Part shown: positions 26,925 through 36,301 of the stretch, one piece after another
Position numbering within the stretch: the stretch's first letter is position 1
Layout: every line of letters starts with the position of its first letter
Source: Cricetibacter osteomyelitidis
GTDB lineage: Bacteria > Pseudomonadota > Gammaproteobacteria > Enterobacterales > Pasteurellaceae
NCBI RefSeq assembly: GCF_004340985.1
Contig: NZ_SLYB01000005.1
Location: forward strand, 1 to 64,000
Length of the DNA stretch: 64,000 bases
Direction of reading: 5' to 3'
Notes under the pieces: generated by a model
Database searches by the model: none
What the model was told of the DNA's origin: nothing
The model's input: the letters and a program-made list of their open reading frames with translations, nothing else
Made by a program: the position numbers and the translations under genes

Positions 26925-27175
26925 AATATTTTCTCCTACGGAAGTTTCTATAAATTTTTTAAAAAACGACCGCACTTTAGCTGTTTTCTTGTCTATCGTC
27001 TTGAATTGTCTTCCTGATAAATCTTTATTTTGAATATTAATATAAAAAATATAGGAAATATTGATTTTATTTTAAAAAATATCAAAGAAATTTAAGGAAA
27101 CGTTGAGAAATAATACTATTTTTTATAGAATGGTTCTCTTTTATGATAATTAAGTTGATACAGGAAAAGAGTATT

Positions 27176-28405
27176 ATGCAATTTAAAGAAATTAACCCAT
27201 CTCCGCGTTTATTAATGTGTCCCGGCCCGACAGATGCGGATCCGCGTGTATTGCGTGCGATGTCTGCACCGATTTTAGGCCAATTTGATCCGGAATTTAC
27301 CGCACTTATGACGGAAACCATGGAAATGGAACGTCGTTTATTCCAAACTAAAAATGAGCAAACTTATTTGGTGGATACGACTTCTCGCGGCGGTATTGAA
27401 ACTGTGCTGACCGGTGCGATTTGCCCGGGGGATAAAGTATTAATTCCGGCATTCGGCCGTTTCGGTTATTTATTAAATGAGATCCTTGAGCGTAGCGGTG
27501 CGGACATCACCGTTATCGAAAGAGAATGGGGGACGGTTTTTGAGCCTGAAGAAATTGAAGCGGAATTAAAAAAAGGCGGTTATAAAGCCGTTGCGATTAT
27601 TCACGGTGAAACGTCTACATCAATGATGCAACCGTTGGAAGATATCGGCCGTATCTGTAAACAATACGATGTGATGTTATTAGTCGATACCGTGGCTACT
27701 ATCGGCGGTGTGGATATTCGTGTGGACGAATGGAATATTGATGCTTGTATCGGCGGTACGCAAAAATGTATTTCCGCACCATCGGGCACGGCATTGATTA
27801 CTTATAACAAGCGTATTGAAGATATCGTGGCAAAACGTAAACGCGTTGAAAAAGGGATTCGCACGGATTCTGATATTGATGGTAAATTACCGCCGATTCC
27901 AAGCAATTATTTGGATTTGGCTCAATTACAGGATTATTGGAGCCCGCGTCGTTTGAATCATCATACGGAAGCGACAACGCATCAATATGGTGTGCATGAA
28001 GCATTACGGTGTATTTTGATGGAAGGTTTGGAAAATCGTTTTGCCCGTCATATTTTAAATGACAAAGCATTATGTGCCGGTCTTGATGCGATGGGATTGA
28101 AAATTTTCGGTGACAGAAAACACAAAGCGCCGGTAGTAACTGCGGTTGAAATTCCGCAAGGTATTAGCGGCCCGCAATTACGCAGTGGTATGCTGAATGA
28201 TTTTGGTATTGAGGTTGCCACTTCATTTGGTCCGCTTGACGGCAAAGTAATTCGTATCGGTAATATGGGTTATTCCAGCCAAAAACGTAATATGTTGTTG
28301 ACATTAGGTGCATTAGAAGCGGTATTATTAAACCATGGCGTGAAAGTGCCTGCAGGTGATGCTGTAGCCGCTGCGTTAGCGGTTTATCGTGATGCTGAAA
28401 AATAA
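27176..28405 (+). CDS. pucG: (S)-ureidoglycine-glyoxylate aminotransferase (PucG type)
   Basis: This 409-residue fold-type I PLP enzyme is of the alanine-glyoxylate aminotransferase family. It contains MCPGPTDADPRVLRAMS (about 13-29), TSRGGIETVL, DTVATIGGVD (PLP Asp) and the PLP lysine in GGTQKCISAPSG. The PucG branch transfers the amino group of ureidoglycine to glyoxylate, giving oxalurate and glycine. Its location beside allantoin genes supports this over serine-pyruvate or alanine-glyoxylate activity. The ATG at 27176 has CAGGAAAAGAG upstream; an ATG 33 bases earlier lacks a site. It converges with the permease gene, separated by a strong terminator. Confidence 0.85.
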   Translation: MQFKEINPSPRLLMCPGPTDADPRVLRAMSAPILGQFDPEFTALMTETMEMERRLFQTKNEQTYLVDTTSRGGIETVLTGAICPGDKVLIPAFGRFGYLLNEILERSGADITVIEREWGTVFEPEEIEAELKKGGYKAVAIIHGETSTSMMQPLEDIGRICKQYDVMLLVDTVATIGGVDIRVDEWNIDACIGGTQKCISAPSGTALITYNKRIEDIVAKRKRVEKGIRTDSDIDGKLPPIPSNYLDLAQLQDYWSPRRLNHHTEATTHQYGVHEALRCILMEGLENRFARHILNDKALCAGLDAMGLKIFGDRKHKAPVVTAVEIPQGISGPQLRSGMLNDFGIEVATSFGPLDGKVIRIGNMGYSSQKRNMLLTLGALEAVLLNHGVKVPAGDAVAAALAVYRDAEK

Positions 28406-28426
28406 TTCGTATTGATTAAATTGAGT

Positions 28427-28462
28427 AAAAAAGGATTGTGTTGAAAGACGCAATCCTTTTTT
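28427..28462. terminator. Bidirectional terminator after pucG
   Basis: A 12-bp perfect stem (AAAAAAGGATTG / CAATCCTTTTTT) with T runs on both strands separates convergent pucG and the NCS1 permease gene. Confidence 0.85.
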
Positions 28463-28565
28463 ACTTTGTTTAATATAGAATTATTCAGCGTTATTCATAC
28501 TGCCCGAACCGATGGGAGCGATGATGTTGGTTGGGAAAAGTCAGTATATATTTTATGCCGTAAGA

Positions 28566-29921
28566 TTATTTCTCAAAAATCGTTCCTTTACGGAAAGATT
28601 CCGCACTTTTTAGGGTTTTCATCAGAACGTAATAAGTTAAACCTGATGGAATTAAGCTGACATACCAAGATAGGTCCACGACAATAAGTGAACATAATGA
28701 ACCTACCGCAATAGCAATAATGGCGGCCCGGTTAATACCTTTGAAGATACCTTGTTTATTGTAAACATCATTTACATTTAGTTTTCTGCCTCGCAAAATA
28801 TAGTAGTCAACTACCATCACGGCAAAAATAGGGCCTAAGAAAGCCGAGTAGATTTTGATAAATAATGATAAGCCTTCGGCAGATTCGGCAGTCACCAGTT
28901 TCCATGGCATTACACACATAGAAAGAATACCCACTAAAATGGTAGCGTGTGACCATTTCATTTTGAAGGAATCCATTAAAATATAAGCCGGCGGTACGAT
29001 ATTGTTTAATACGTTAGTGGTGACTTGAGCGAAAGCGATGAATAATAAGGTAACTACTGTTAAGAATTTATTATCCATGGCTGTAGCAAAGACTTCTACC
29101 GGATCACTGTTGCCTGTTGCGGCCGTTACTAATAAGCCGATTAATCCCATAAATAGTGTTACCGGAAGAATAGATAATGTATAAATGCTACCCGTAGCAA
29201 CAGGTCCTGTTTTATGGGTGACATGGCGGGCATAGTCGGAAGCATTCAGGATCATGGTGGAATAAATACCTAGGAATGCAGTAGTTGCCGCCCAGAAAGG
29301 CAAACCCCAAGACCCGGTGATTTCAGAGAATCGGTTGCCGATTTCTACGGAGAACTGTGTGTTCACAATATAAAGCATATAAGCTAAAATGCCGATCAAG
29401 AACACGCTGCAAATGTTTTCCAGCCATTTGATTCCAGTAAAGCCATTAATGGATAAAGCCACTTGAAGTGCGGTAAATAATACGTAAACAACGACAAGGT
29501 TATCAATACCGAATAGAATGTTTAAGCACATATTAATTGCACCGGCACCTACCCAGCTTTGGAAACCGAACCACACAATTGCCGGAATACCCCGTAATAA
29601 ACCGGGGATTTTCACACCGGAAGTACCGAAACTGGTTCTTAACTGAATAGTAAACGGAATCCCGTATTTATGCCCGGCATTACCGATTAAGACCAAACCG
29701 ATAGCGATGACCAGGCAACCGATAGACATGGCAATAATCGCTTGGCTGATGGTTAATGTACCGATGAGGCTTGCACCCATGGAGAATGTCCCGATAGATA
29801 CACAGCCCCCTAAAAAGCTAGCGGCATAAGAAAGCGGATCCATAATACGTTTTGAAGTCGGCTGAAGATCGATATCCGTCTCTTTCGCCAATTCGGCGCT
29901 GAGTTCTTTGTTATCAATCAT
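28566..29921 (-). CDS. NCS1 family permease A (allantoin or related ureide)
   Basis: The 451-residue polytopic protein has about 12 membrane segments. NCS1 signatures: an N-terminal DPLSYAASFLGGCVSIGTFSMG, then PAIVWFGFQSWVGAGAIN (substrate site) and NASDYARHV. E. coli AllP/YbbW belongs to the same family, so allantoin uptake is likely, but a hydantoin or pyrimidine substrate is possible. The ATG at 29921 has AAAGGAGCATAAC before it; a longer frame (to 29978) overlaps the previous gene and lacks a site. It follows the allantoinase gene by one base, so the two form an operon. A close paralogue lies at 33960 in the opposite arm. Confidence 0.87.
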   Translation of the reverse strand: MIDNKELSAELAKETDIDLQPTSKRIMDPLSYAASFLGGCVSIGTFSMGASLIGTLTISQAIIAMSIGCLVIAIGLVLIGNAGHKYGIPFTIQLRTSFGTSGVKIPGLLRGIPAIVWFGFQSWVGAGAINMCLNILFGIDNLVVVYVLFTALQVALSINGFTGIKWLENICSVFLIGILAYMLYIVNTQFSVEIGNRFSEITGSWGLPFWAATTAFLGIYSTMILNASDYARHVTHKTGPVATGSIYTLSILPVTLFMGLIGLLVTAATGNSDPVEVFATAMDNKFLTVVTLLFIAFAQVTTNVLNNIVPPAYILMDSFKMKWSHATILVGILSMCVMPWKLVTAESAEGLSLFIKIYSAFLGPIFAVMVVDYYILRGRKLNVNDVYNKQGIFKGINRAAIIAIAVGSLCSLIVVDLSWYVSLIPSGLTYYVLMKTLKSAESFRKGTIFEK

Positions 29922-29922
29922 G

Positions 29923-31296
29923 TTATGCTCCTTTTGTGATAAGTTTACCGAAGCCTTTGCTATCAGTAAGTTGACCATTTTCAGCGATTACCTGACCGCG
30001 GACGATAGTACAAACCGGAAGCCCTTTGCCTGTTTTACCTACATAAGCAGACATTTTATTTACATAATGTAATGATTCGGCAGTGATTTCCCATTCTTGA
30101 TTCGGATCTACAATAGTGAAATCCGCATCAAAACCAACGCGAATATCACCTTTTTGTCCGTAGATGCCGAAGGCTTTGGCCGGTAATTTAGCCATAGAAT
30201 TAGCCAGCACCGTCGGACAAACCCCGCGTTTCACACAGCCTTCATAGAAGGCTACCTGGAAACAGCTTTGAATACCGCTGATACCGCCCCATACATCAAA
30301 GACGTTATTGATTTTTCGACCGAGAATTTCATTATATTTTTCATCATAAGAACAAGGTGAATGGTCACTCGCAATACCGCTAAATGTACCGTCAATCACA
30401 TATTCCCATAATTTATCTACATCAGAAGATGAACGTAACGGCGGCGCACATTTAAATAAGGGGCCTTTTTCAATCACATCTTGTTCGCTGAAACATAAAT
30501 AATGTGCACAGGTTTCCGCCGTGATGTCATAGCCTTGTTGTTGGGCTTCTTTGATACGCTGTGCTACATCTGGATGGCTGACATGGCAAATATGTGCTTT
30601 ACAGCCGGTTGCTTTAGCGATTTCAATAATATCTACGGTGGCTAATATTTCCGCAATAAGCGGGCGAGAATCTAAAAATCCCTGCCAATCCAACCGCCCT
30701 TCGTTCTTAATACGTTGTTCCTGCCATTTGATGGTAGAAAAATCTTCGCAATGGAATCCGGCTCTGCCGTCAAATTTTTGAATACGTTGCATGGCTTCAT
30801 AAGTTTGACCGTAGTTTAGCGATGCGTAATCCGGTGAAACCGGACCGATAAATGATTTAAAAGCCACACAACCTTTTTCATTTAAACCTTTTAAATCGTC
30901 TAAATTGGTTGGTACCAAACCGCCCCAGAAACAGTAATCAATATAAGCATTTGGCGAAACTTTTTCGATTTTTTTATCAAAAATAGCCGCATTGGTTAAT
31001 GCGGGTTCATTTTGGAGCGGCATATCGATAACGGTTGTATAGCCGCCAATTGCTGCGGCAGCTGTACCATGTTCGTAGTCTTCCCGCCATTCATAACCGG
31101 GATCATTTAAATGGGCATGGGTATCAATGGCACCGGGAAAAATATAATTTCCGTTTACATTAATCGTTTTTCGTGCTTCCGGAATGTTGGCTGAATCGAG
31201 AATTGCGGCAATTTTACCGTCTTTTACGGCAATAGTGCCGTTGAATATGCTATCAGACAAAACAATTTTGCCATTGGTCAGTACAAGATCGAACAT
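29923..31296 (-). CDS. Allantoinase/dihydropyrimidinase-type amidohydrolase A
   Basis: The 457-residue cyclic amidohydrolase has a binuclear metal site. Metal ligands are visible: DTHAHLND (about 58-65), the carbamylated Lys in FKSFIGP, GFHCED, HICHVSHP and the final Asp in ASDHSP. These features fit allantoinase (AllB), which opens allantoin to allantoate; a hydantoinase cannot be excluded. The final domain FTIVDP-NQEWEI is typical. It pairs with permease A. A second, clearly related copy occurs at 32538, and whether the two act on the same substrate is open. Confidence 0.8.
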   Translation of the reverse strand: MFDLVLTNGKIVLSDSIFNGTIAVKDGKIAAILDSANIPEARKTINVNGNYIFPGAIDTHAHLNDPGYEWREDYEHGTAAAAIGGYTTVIDMPLQNEPALTNAAIFDKKIEKVSPNAYIDYCFWGGLVPTNLDDLKGLNEKGCVAFKSFIGPVSPDYASLNYGQTYEAMQRIQKFDGRAGFHCEDFSTIKWQEQRIKNEGRLDWQGFLDSRPLIAEILATVDIIEIAKATGCKAHICHVSHPDVAQRIKEAQQQGYDITAETCAHYLCFSEQDVIEKGPLFKCAPPLRSSSDVDKLWEYVIDGTFSGIASDHSPCSYDEKYNEILGRKINNVFDVWGGISGIQSCFQVAFYEGCVKRGVCPTVLANSMAKLPAKAFGIYGQKGDIRVGFDADFTIVDPNQEWEITAESLHYVNKMSAYVGKTGKGLPVCTIVRGQVIAENGQLTDSKGFGKLITKGA

Positions 31297-31379
31297 GTAA
31301 TTACTCCTTATTGGTTATGGGTTTCCAGATTTCTGTTTAATGCTGCGTTTAATAAAATTATCTTATTTTTAATTTTATT

Positions 31380-32270
31380 TTAATAAAAAACCGATATATT
31401 TAAATTATTTAATAGATTAGTAATAAAGTAAATACCAAATAATGTATCGATACCGGAGGAATGTCCGATATTTTTAAACGATTGTAATAACTTTTGTTTT
31501 TGAACCAATGAGATTTGTTCGTCAACAGCGAAGAAATTAATGATAAATTCGGCATATTGATGTTGCAACGCACAATGTAAAAATGCCGCACTGATATCAT
31601 TCGTTCGGTTTAACTGTTTTTCAATTTCTTCAGATAAGTGCTTGTAAAAAATAGTCTGCTGAAAACCCAGATTATATAAAGCGGCAAGCACGCCGCACAG
31701 GAAATCATCCCCGCTCGGCGTTAAGCCGATGCCTATACCGATAAGCTTCACTAAATAATAGGCGGCTTCTTGAAATGCTTTTTGTTGAAATGCATTGTGG
31801 GTCTGAGTTAAATAATGGTGAACGTTATCTAGTAGAAAATCGCGATGTTGCATACTGCATAATAATTGGCTTAACCCCGGTTTATCCGTTTGAGTTAATA
31901 GCTCAAAAGCCAAATTTTCATAAAAAAATGACCGCTCTTTTGCCGACACATTCGCTGTTAATGTGGAATTATAAATATAACATTGTGTGTCCGGCTTGAA
32001 ATCAATTAATAAATGATCATTAACATGCCAGTTGAGTTGAGTGAATTGTCGTTCGGTTAATGAAGTCATTAAGCTTAGCGGAGAAAGTGGAGACAAATGA
32101 GTTTGCAGTGTGAATAATTGTTTATTAAATAAGAGATTAATACTATTGGAATAAATGGAATGTACTTGTGCAAATACGGGTTGTGTGTTTTTTAAATAAT
32201 GCGATGCGTGAGTTGATGTGGAAATTATATGAAATTGTATAAAATTAGAGTTGTTTTGGTGTTTTTCCAT
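31380..32270 (-). CDS. allH: DUF2877 protein, AllH-like subunit of oxamate carbamoyltransferase
   Basis: The protein has about 297 residues from the ATG at 32270 (a GTG at 32279 would add three). The C-terminal half shows the DUF2877 hallmarks: GIGLTPSGDDFLCGVLAAL (about 183-201) and GHSSGIDTLFGI (about 270-281). E. coli YlbF (AllH) is in this family and is reported to work with FdrA and YlbE (AllF, AllG) as oxamate carbamoyltransferase, which phosphorolyses oxalurate. Here it lies 6 kb from the fused FdrA-YlbE gene and on the other strand, at the head of the leftward arm. The N-terminal half is AT-rich and weakly conserved to my eye. Confidence 0.75.
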   Translation of the reverse strand: MEKHQNNSNFIQFHIISTSTHASHYLKNTQPVFAQVHSIYSNSINLLFNKQLFTLQTHLSPLSPLSLMTSLTERQFTQLNWHVNDHLLIDFKPDTQCYIYNSTLTANVSAKERSFFYENLAFELLTQTDKPGLSQLLCSMQHRDFLLDNVHHYLTQTHNAFQQKAFQEAAYYLVKLIGIGIGLTPSGDDFLCGVLAALYNLGFQQTIFYKHLSEEIEKQLNRTNDISAAFLHCALQHQYAEFIINFFAVDEQISLVQKQKLLQSFKNIGHSSGIDTLFGIYFITNLLNNLNISVFY

Positions 32271-32486
32271 AAAAGCCACACTTTTATTAAGTTTTTTATA
32301 AAATATTACATTAAATTTTCTGTTGTCTTAAATGTCGTTATCGTATATGTTATTGCCTATGGTCTCATTGATTGATGTCTCGTTAATCTACGTGCTGGAA
32401 TTTATTTTGTCAAGTTCGATTATGATTCTTACTTATCTCTATGATAATAAATAAATTTAAGTCTTTTTGCGATTAAATATTCTATC

Positions 32487-32516
32487 TTGACCTACACTGA
32501 TTTGTTTCACCATAAA
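32487..32516 (+). promoter_or_regulatory. Probable promoter of the rightward allantoin arm
   Basis: TTGACC (32487-32492) and CATAAA (32511-32516) have an 18-base spacer. The predicted start lies about 15 bases before the ATG at 32538. The intergenic region 32280-32486 separates the two arms and is very AT-rich; no clear operator palindrome is visible. Confidence 0.5.
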
Positions 32517-32537
32517 GGTTCTATAAGGACGGTATAT

Positions 32538-33941
32538 ATGTATGATTTAGTCATCAAAAACGGAAAACTGGTTACCCCCGATCGGATTTATGAGGCGAAT
32601 ATTGCTGTGAAAAATGGTAAATTCGCCGCTTTTTTATCTGCGGATAGTGAAATTGAAGCCAAACAAGTGATCGATGCTAAAGGTAATTTGGTTTATCCGG
32701 GTATTATTGATTGTCACGCACATATGAATGAACCGGGTTTTAACTATCGTGAAGATTTTGAAACCGGTTCTCGTGCCGCAGTTTCAGCCGGATGTACCAC
32801 TCTCATCGATATGCCTCTCAATAATGATCCTTCCTTAATTAATAAAGATGTTTTCAAACTCAAACATGACCGAATCAGCCAGCATTCCTATATTGACTTT
32901 GCACTGTGGGGCGGTATTGTGGGCGATTATGATGATAGTCCTGATTCCATTAAAAGCAATGTAAACGACTTAGCCGATCTTGAGGCTTGCGGCGTAGCGG
33001 CATTCAAAGGTTTTACTTGCCCGAACGGTGATCTGTTTCCTACGGTAAATTTAGGCAATGTGCGTAAAGCGCTGGAAATTTTAAAACCGTTTAATGCGTT
33101 ATCCGGTTTTCACTGTGAAGAATTCGGTCAGGTGAAAGAGCGGGTTAAAGAGGCTAAGGCTAAACAAGGATTGACGGAGGAACAAAAAATTCGTGAATTT
33201 TTAGATGCTCATGATGTGTGGGTAGAATATGTGGCGACCAAAAATATTATTGATATGTCTCGTGCTACGGGCGGTCGCGTGCATATTTGTCATGTTACTC
33301 ATCCAATGGTGGCTCAATTGGTTAAAGATGCCATTTATGAAGGTTTACCGGTGTCCGGTGAAACCTGTCCGCATTATCTCGGGTTTACCGAAGACTTTGT
33401 GTTTGAGCAAGGCGGCAAAGCAAAATGTACACCGCCATTACGTAAACGCGAAGATATGGAAAAACTTTGGGATTATGTATTAGACGGCACGTTATCTTGC
33501 ATCGGTAGTGACCACTCACCGGCAGCGGATTATGAAAAAGACAATGCCACTAAAGATATTTGGCAGGCTTGGGGCGGTTTAAACAGTATTCAGTTCTTCT
33601 TACCGATGGTATTTGATATGGTGGTACATCAACGAAAATTCAGCCCGACTTTGATCGCTAAAGTGATGGGGTATAACCCGGCGAAGCTCTTTGGTTTGTA
33701 TGGTCAAAAAGGGGCGTTTGAGCTAGGATTTGATGCGGATATCGTGATTGTCGATCCTGAAAAGGAATGGAAAGTGGAACAAGAGAAATTATTTACTAAA
33801 GGTCATGTGACTTGTTTCAACGGATTGACGGGTAAAGGGGCGGCAGTGTACACCATTATTCGCGGTAAAGTGGTTGCTGAAAATGGCGTTTATAAAGAAG
33901 ACGCTATTGGTTATGGCAAATTTGTAAAACCTACACGTTAA
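32538..33941 (+). CDS. allB: Allantoinase/dihydropyrimidinase-type amidohydrolase B
   Basis: The 467-residue paralogue of the enzyme at 29923-31296 has the same metal ligands: DCHAHMNEPGF (about 60-70), FKGFTCP with the carbamylated Lys, GFHCEE, HICHVTHP and GSDHSP. From the ATG at 32538 there is an AAGGAC site 7 bases upstream; an ATG in frame 51 bases earlier overlaps the promoter and is rejected. It heads the rightward arm, followed by permease B, then (after one reversed gene) allE-allD and the rest. Of the two copies this is the one next to the pathway genes, so I give it the name allB with reserve. Confidence 0.8.
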   Translation: MYDLVIKNGKLVTPDRIYEANIAVKNGKFAAFLSADSEIEAKQVIDAKGNLVYPGIIDCHAHMNEPGFNYREDFETGSRAAVSAGCTTLIDMPLNNDPSLINKDVFKLKHDRISQHSYIDFALWGGIVGDYDDSPDSIKSNVNDLADLEACGVAAFKGFTCPNGDLFPTVNLGNVRKALEILKPFNALSGFHCEEFGQVKERVKEAKAKQGLTEEQKIREFLDAHDVWVEYVATKNIIDMSRATGGRVHICHVTHPMVAQLVKDAIYEGLPVSGETCPHYLGFTEDFVFEQGGKAKCTPPLRKREDMEKLWDYVLDGTLSCIGSDHSPAADYEKDNATKDIWQAWGGLNSIQFFLPMVFDMVVHQRKFSPTLIAKVMGYNPAKLFGLYGQKGAFELGFDADIVIVDPEKEWKVEQEKLFTKGHVTCFNGLTGKGAAVYTIIRGKVVAENGVYKEDAIGYGKFVKPTR

Positions 33942-33959
33942 TGTTGGGAGAAAATTATT

Positions 33960-35300
33960 ATGACGGATAAAACAGATTTATCGCCGATTCCGGCCCATAA
34001 ACGGATTATGGGTTTACCTTCTTATCTCTTTTTATGGTTGGGGGGATGTGTATCCATCGGTACTTTTGCTTTAGGCTCAGGTCAGCTCGAAAAAGGTTTA
34101 AACTTAACCCAAGCCTTTACCGCTATGTTAATTGGTTCGTTGATTTTAATTGTATGCCTTTGTTTAAATGACCAATTCAGTTATAAAACCGGTGCACCTT
34201 ATGCGGTTCAACTAAAAAGTGCTTTTGGTACCAAAGGTAATATTTTACCGGCAATGTTGCGTGGTTTGCCCGCGATAGTTTGGTATGGCGTACAAAGTTG
34301 GTTGGGCGGCTCCGCTATTAATCAAATCTCCATTTCTCTTTTTGATTACGATAATACCGTATTATTTTTCTTACTGTTTCAGTTATTGCAAATCATTATT
34401 TCTATGACGGGGTTTCACGGCTTAAAATGGTTGGAAAATATCGGTGCCTGTGTGATCGTTGCATCACTTGCCTATATGTTTTATGTGTGTATGAATAAAT
34501 ACGGCGGTGTGATCGAAGCCAATTTAATCAACAAGGAAGGTACTTGGGGCATTCCGTTTATTAGCGCGATTGTCGCGTTCTTTGGTGTGAATGTTACGGT
34601 AATGCTCAATGCCGGTGATTATGTGCGTGAGTTAAAACCGGGTTATTCATCCACAAAACGCGGGACTGTGTACTTCTTGGCAATGGTTCCGACCACAGTA
34701 TTTATGGGGATTATCGGATTAATGATTTCCAGTGCTACCGGTATTGCAAACCCGATTAATGCGTTTGCACAAGCGGCGGATAATAAAGTGTTGGTAACCA
34801 TCACATTAGTCTTTATTTTGTTTGCACAAATGACCACTAACTTGGCAAGTAACGTAATTCCACCGACTTACGCTTTAATGGATGCGTTTAAAATCAAACA
34901 CAAAACTGCGGTTGTAGTAGTAGGTATTTTGGCTATTGCAACTTGTCCGTGGTTGCTTACATCAGATAAATCCGCTGCCGGTTTGGATATTTTCGTTTTA
35001 TTATATACCGTATTCTTCAGCCCGATTTTTGCGGTATTGTTGGTGGACTACTACATCATGCACAAACGCAAAGTGGATATTGACGAACTTTATAATGAAG
35101 ACGGTAATCGTCAAGGGGTGAACTGGGCGGCGATTGTTGCGATTTCCGTCGGTGCGGTTATCGGCTTGGTTAATGCGGATATTTCGTTCTTAACCGCCAC
35201 GATTCCTAGCGGGATTGTGTATTATATTTGTATGAAAACGTTACCGTCATGCAAACGATTTAGAGAAGGCACTATTTTAGCGGAAAGTGCGGTCAAATAA
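33960..35300 (+). CDS. NCS1 family permease B
   Basis: The 446-residue transporter is closely related to permease A. It shows LFLWLGGCVSIGTFALGSGQ in the first segment, PAIVWYGVQSWLGGSAINQ at the substrate site and NAGDYVRE later. About 12 membrane segments are expected. GGGAG precedes the ATG by 8 bases; the gap to the amidohydrolase is 18 bases, so they form an operon. The differences at the substrate site (GVQSWLGGSAIN against GFQSWVGAGAIN) hint at related but not identical substrates. A hairpin (ATCGGAT / ATCCGAT, 35316-35344) follows, shared with the convergent gene. Confidence 0.85.
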   Translation: MTDKTDLSPIPAHKRIMGLPSYLFLWLGGCVSIGTFALGSGQLEKGLNLTQAFTAMLIGSLILIVCLCLNDQFSYKTGAPYAVQLKSAFGTKGNILPAMLRGLPAIVWYGVQSWLGGSAINQISISLFDYDNTVLFFLLFQLLQIIISMTGFHGLKWLENIGACVIVASLAYMFYVCMNKYGGVIEANLINKEGTWGIPFISAIVAFFGVNVTVMLNAGDYVRELKPGYSSTKRGTVYFLAMVPTTVFMGIIGLMISSATGIANPINAFAQAADNKVLVTITLVFILFAQMTTNLASNVIPPTYALMDAFKIKHKTAVVVVGILAIATCPWLLTSDKSAAGLDIFVLLYTVFFSPIFAVLLVDYYIMHKRKVDIDELYNEDGNRQGVNWAAIVAISVGAVIGLVNADISFLTATIPSGIVYYICMKTLPSCKRFREGTILAESAVK

Positions 35301-35354
35301 TTAAAAATTTTGTAGATCGGATTAGGCGTTAGCACTGATCCGATATATAACTAG

Positions 35355-36203
35355 TTAAATTAAGTTATTGATAAAATCAATGGTATGTTGTAATAATTCC
35401 GTAGTTTGTACCGCACTTTCATCGCGATCGAAATCATGCATCTCGGAAGACGCAATAAATCGTTGAACAGAATATTTATCACATAGTGCTTTAAATTCGG
35501 TAAATGGCACATCAGGATCACCGGTAGCATGGGTCAGAAACAGCGGTATATTGATCTTATCGCATAAACGTAAAGTGAAATCCGTATAAAAGAATTTATC
35601 TCGGCCTTGATAAAACAGCTCTTTCCATTTGCCGCTCTGACGGGCGTAAATATAAGCACTGTAATAGCCCTCCATCGGAGCGTGCGTAATAAGCGTATCG
35701 GCGTATAAGGTCGGGATGATTTCAGGCGTGATGTGAGGCATCTTCAAATAAGCGGAATTCGGGATTTCATACCAATGGTCGGTGAGAAACCCGTAACCGT
35801 AAAAAGAAATAATGCCATTGGGTTTGAAGTTGTCATCAGCATTAAATTTTGTGGCGGCCAATAGCGTTAAATAAGCACCGGCAGAACGTCCGAATAAGAA
35901 AAAAGGAAGCGATTCGTTATAGCTGTGGATGGAATCTAAAACCGATTGCAGAACTTCACCGATTTGAGCCTTCGGTGCTAACGGATAATCATAACAAAGC
36001 ACTTGAAATCCTGCTTGAGTAAATGATTCTAAATGTAGCAAAGGGAGGTCGTTACGTGTACCATACAGTAACCCGCCGCCGTGAAAATATAAAATACTGG
36101 CTTTTGGAGGAATTTCACTGTCAATATATTTTGTCATCCGAATATCAGCAGTTTTGTTATTTATAGATATTTGATTTATTTGAATATCAATAGATTGCAA
36201 CAT
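35355..36203 (-). CDS. Alpha/beta hydrolase of the allantoin island
   Basis: The protein has about 282 residues from the ATG at 36203 (GGAAA at the right distance). A second ATG at 36215 would add four residues. The sequence shows an oxyanion-hole HGGG (YFHGGGLLYG), the nucleophile elbow GRSAGA, an acid residue in THATGDPDVPF and a late His in EMHDFDRDE. That is the complete catalytic set of an HSL/carboxylesterase-like enzyme. It is the only reversed gene inside the rightward arm and diverges from allE. Substrate is unknown; an ester or amide related to ureide breakdown is possible, but nothing proves it. Confidence 0.75.
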   Translation of the reverse strand: MLQSIDIQINQISINNKTADIRMTKYIDSEIPPKASILYFHGGGLLYGTRNDLPLLHLESFTQAGFQVLCYDYPLAPKAQIGEVLQSVLDSIHSYNESLPFFLFGRSAGAYLTLLAATKFNADDNFKPNGIISFYGYGFLTDHWYEIPNSAYLKMPHITPEIIPTLYADTLITHAPMEGYYSAYIYARQSGKWKELFYQGRDKFFYTDFTLRLCDKINIPLFLTHATGDPDVPFTEFKALCDKYSVQRFIASSEMHDFDRDESAVQTTELLQHTIDFINNLI

Positions 36204-36301
36204 AGTTATTTCCATAGATTCAATAATAGCGGTTCATTATAAGTAACTGTTATTGAAAGCACAAATAGTTAAATCAACTGATACAAACTAAGGAGAAAGT
36301 C

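Noticed and set aside
29922-29978. Longer start for NCS1 permease A
   Set aside because: It overlaps the end of the preceding hydrolase and lacks a ribosome site, whereas the ATG at 29921 has a good one.
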